A stretch of DNA of 6,598 nucleotides from JAAZFF01 sp964405775 (GTDB lineage Bacteria > Verrucomicrobiota > Kiritimatiellia > RFP12 > UBA3636): assembly GCA_964405775.1 (NCBI GenBank), contig CAYOPG010000101.1, forward strand, positions 1 to 6,598, written 5' to 3'. Position 1 is the first letter of the stretch. The number at the start of each line of letters is the position of its first letter. Positions 4,834 through 6,598 of the stretch are shown here, piece by piece. The notes beneath the pieces were generated by a model. That model ran no database searches. It was not told the origin of the DNA and saw only the letters and a list, made by a program, of their open reading frames with translations. A program made the translations under genes and the position numbers.

Positions 4834-6279
4834 ATGAAAGAAAACACACAGAAAACAAATAACACCGGCCACATTATACAGGTTCTCGGAGCTGTCGTGG
4901 ATGTTGAGTTTTCGCGTGGCCACAGGCCGCCCCTTTTGAATGCACTGCGCACCACCAACCCGCTTCTTGACGACCAGCCAATGAACCTCACGCTCGAAGT
5001 TGCGCAGCATCTAGGCGACTGCCGTGTGCGCGCAATCGCCATGCAGTCCACGAATGGCCTCGCACGTGGTGTCGAAGTGGAGGACACCGGCAGCCCGTTG
5101 AAAGTGCCAGTGGGTAAGGGTGCTCTAGGGCGCGTGCTGGATTTGCTGGGGCGCCCGATTGATGGCAAGGGGGCAGTCGCACACGATGACATGCATCCGA
5201 TACATCGTCCGCCGCCCTCGTTCACGGAGCAGAATCCAGACACCGAAATGCTCATCACCGGCATCAAAGTCATCGACCTTCTGACCCCATACCGCAAGGG
5301 CGGAAAAATCGGGCTTTTTGGCGGGGCAGGAGTGGGCAAAACCGTCTTGATTCAAGAGTTGATCCACAACGTTGCGCAGGAACACGGCGGATACTCCGTT
5401 TTTGCGGGTGTGGGCGAACGCACACGCGAAGGAACCGCTTTGTACCGTGAAATGAGTGAGACGGGCGTGCTGGAGAAGACCTCAATGGTATTCGGGCAAA
5501 TGAACGAACCCTCCGGCGCTCGCTCGCGTGTCGCGTTGTCGGCACTGACAATCGCCGAATATTTCAGAGACGTCATGAACCGCGATGTTTTGCTTTTCAT
5601 TGACAACATTTTCCGTTTTATGCAGGCGGGTTCTGAAATCTCCGCGTTGCTCGGGCGAATCCCCTCCGCTACGGGCTACCAGCCGACCCTTGGCACGGAA
5701 ATGGGCGAACTCCAGGAGCGCATTACTTCAACGCGTCACGGATCTCTTACTTCAGTGCAAGCGGTCTATGTACCCGCTGACGATTACACGGATCCTGCAC
5801 CAGCCACGATGTTCGCGCATCTAGACGCCACCACGGAACTCTCGCGATCCATAGTCGAGCAAGGCATATACCCCGCGGTCGATCCACTCTCTTCAACTTC
5901 CTCGATTCTGGATCCGGCAGTCGTAGGTGCAGAGCACGTAAGGGTAGCTCAGAGAGTTCAGGAATTTCTACAACGCTACAAAGAACTGCGTGACATCATT
6001 GCCATACTCGGGATGGAAGAATTGTCCGAGGAAGACAAAATCATCGTTTCCAGAGCACGGAAGATACAACGCTTCCTTTCACAGCCTTTTCATGTGGCGG
6101 AGATATTCACAAACACAAAGGGAGTCTACGTGCAGCCGTCCGATACCATCCGCTCTTTCGCAGCCATTTTGGATGGCAAAGGAGACGACCTTACGGAACA
6201 GGCTTTTTACATGGTCGGCACATTCGAGGACGCGGTAGAAAAAGCTAAAACTATTTCATCCAATACACCGGGCGTTTAA
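4834..6279 (+). CDS. atpD: F-type ATP synthase subunit beta (catalytic)
   Basis: Beta holds the three catalytic sites where ADP and phosphate become ATP. The 481-residue protein has the N-terminal beta-barrel (IIQVLGAVVDVEF), P-loop GGAGVGKT (163-170) with K169 and T170, catalytic GERTREG with E195 and R196, Walker B ending at D257 followed by NIFRF (N258, R261), the adenine-site segment GIYPAVDP, and the catch-loop segment EELSEED (395-401) followed by ARKIQRFLSQPF. Departures from the usual sequence are MNEPSG (S227) for MNEPPG, GTALY (200-204) for GNDLY, and E395 for the first D of DELSEED; none removes a known catalytic residue. GAAGG at 4821-4825 is 8 bases before ATG 4834. It lies 32 bases after atpG and 2 bases before atpC. 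Confidence 0.98.
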   Translation: MKENTQKTNNTGHIIQVLGAVVDVEFSRGHRPPLLNALRTTNPLLDDQPMNLTLEVAQHLGDCRVRAIAMQSTNGLARGVEVEDTGSPLKVPVGKGALGRVLDLLGRPIDGKGAVAHDDMHPIHRPPPSFTEQNPDTEMLITGIKVIDLLTPYRKGGKIGLFGGAGVGKTVLIQELIHNVAQEHGGYSVFAGVGERTREGTALYREMSETGVLEKTSMVFGQMNEPSGARSRVALSALTIAEYFRDVMNRDVLLFIDNIFRFMQAGSEISALLGRIPSATGYQPTLGTEMGELQERITSTRHGSLTSVQAVYVPADDYTDPAPATMFAHLDATTELSRSIVEQGIYPAVDPLSSTSSILDPAVVGAEHVRVAQRVQEFLQRYKELRDIIAILGMEELSEEDKIIVSRARKIQRFLSQPFHVAEIFTNTKGVYVQPSDTIRSFAAILDGKGDDLTEQAFYMVGTFEDAVEKAKTISSNTPGV

Positions 6280-6281
6280 GT

Positions 6282-6554
6282 ATGGCGAACGTTTTCAAAT
6301 TTTCAATCGTTACCCCCGAGGGTGTGTCGGCCGAGGGCGAAGCGGAACAGGTTATTGCTACATCAAGCGTCGGCCGTCTCGGTTTGAAGGCGGGGCACCA
6401 ACCAATTGTGGCAGATTGCCCAGCAGGTAAAGTTCGAGTCTTCTCCAACGGCAAATGGACGTCTTACGACTGTGATGCGGGTATTCTAGTAATGGACGGT
6501 AACCAATTGCGCTTTCTAACAGCATTCGCAAGTTCCGGCGGTTCAGTCGACTAA
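6282..6554 (+). CDS. atpC: F-type ATP synthase subunit epsilon, short form without C-terminal helices
   Basis: Epsilon sits at the foot of gamma and links it to the c ring. The 90 residues cover only the N-terminal beta-sandwich: FKFSIVTPEGVSAEGEAEQV, then GRLGLKAGHQPIVADCPAGKVRV (shown in part: LGLKAGHQP 33-41) and the strand AGILVMDGNQLRFLT. The helical hairpin of about 45 residues that lets epsilon inhibit ATP hydrolysis in E. coli and Bacillus is absent. Reading the following bases in the other two frames gives stops at once (TAG at 6558-6560 and 6569-6571), so it was not lost by a simple frameshift here. The start lies 2 bases after the beta stop with no clear ribosome binding site, which suggests translational coupling. 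Short epsilons are known from some phyla, such as Chlorobi and Bacteroidetes. Confidence 0.93.
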   Translation: MANVFKFSIVTPEGVSAEGEAEQVIATSSVGRLGLKAGHQPIVADCPAGKVRVFSNGKWTSYDCDAGILVMDGNQLRFLTAFASSGGSVD

Positions 6555-6560
6555 TCCATA

Positions 6561-6596
6561 GACACCAGTAGTGTGTCGGGGTGGTGACTCTGCCAC
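6561..6596 (+). other. weak inverted repeats after atpC
   Basis: GACAC (6561-6565) can pair with GTGTC (6573-6577) around a 7-base loop, and GTGG (6581-6584) with CCAC (6593-6596) around an 8-base loop. Their place after the last operon gene would suit a terminator, but the stems are short, no T tract is seen and the window ends at once. I would not call it a terminator without more sequence. Confidence 0.2.
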
Positions 6597-6598
6597 GG

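Overview
The window is an almost complete bacterial F-type ATP synthase operon, all on the + strand, in the order a - c - b - delta/alpha - gamma - beta - epsilon (atpB, atpE, atpF, atpH+atpA, atpG, atpD, atpC). Every gene is recognised from family motifs. These include the essential arginine of subunit a, the ion-binding glutamate of c, the P-loops of alpha and beta, the alpha arginine finger, the beta GERTREG and ELSEED segments, and the C-terminal signature of gamma.

The host is a bacterium with moderate GC content and one contiguous F1Fo operon. There is no b' gene, which argues against a cyanobacterium or a typical alphaproteobacterium with split loci. Subunit a ends in PGH, as in alphaproteobacterial and mitochondrial relatives, and beta resembles proteins from several Gram-negative phyla. 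I cannot name the phylum; a PVC-group or similar lineage is only a guess.

Layout: 1-127 is a leader with no confirmed gene, apart from a doubtful 27-codon ORF running into atpB. 128-1149 encodes the membrane a and c subunits. A strong 8-bp stem-loop follows the c gene. 1215-1805 encodes b, with an unusual N-terminal tail of about 45 residues, and overlaps the next gene by ATGA. 1802-3913 is one uninterrupted 703-codon frame holding a complete delta subunit and then a complete alpha subunit. 3926-4801 is gamma, 4834-6279 is beta, and 6282-6554 is a 90-residue epsilon lacking the C-terminal helical domain. The last 44 bases hold only weak inverted repeats.

How the parts work together: a and the c ring carry the ions (residues favour H+, not Na+), b and delta form the stator, gamma and epsilon the rotor stalk, and alpha3beta3 the catalytic head. 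The most unusual point is the delta-alpha fusion. A normal enzyme has one delta per three alpha, so a pure fusion would give three deltas. Inside the frame, at the position where a normal alpha would begin, sits a GGAGGG Shine-Dalgarno sequence 9 bases before a TTG codon. This could yield a free 505-residue alpha, so the locus may make both delta-alpha and alpha from one frame. That dual-product model is inference. The frame itself and the internal translation signal are seen directly.
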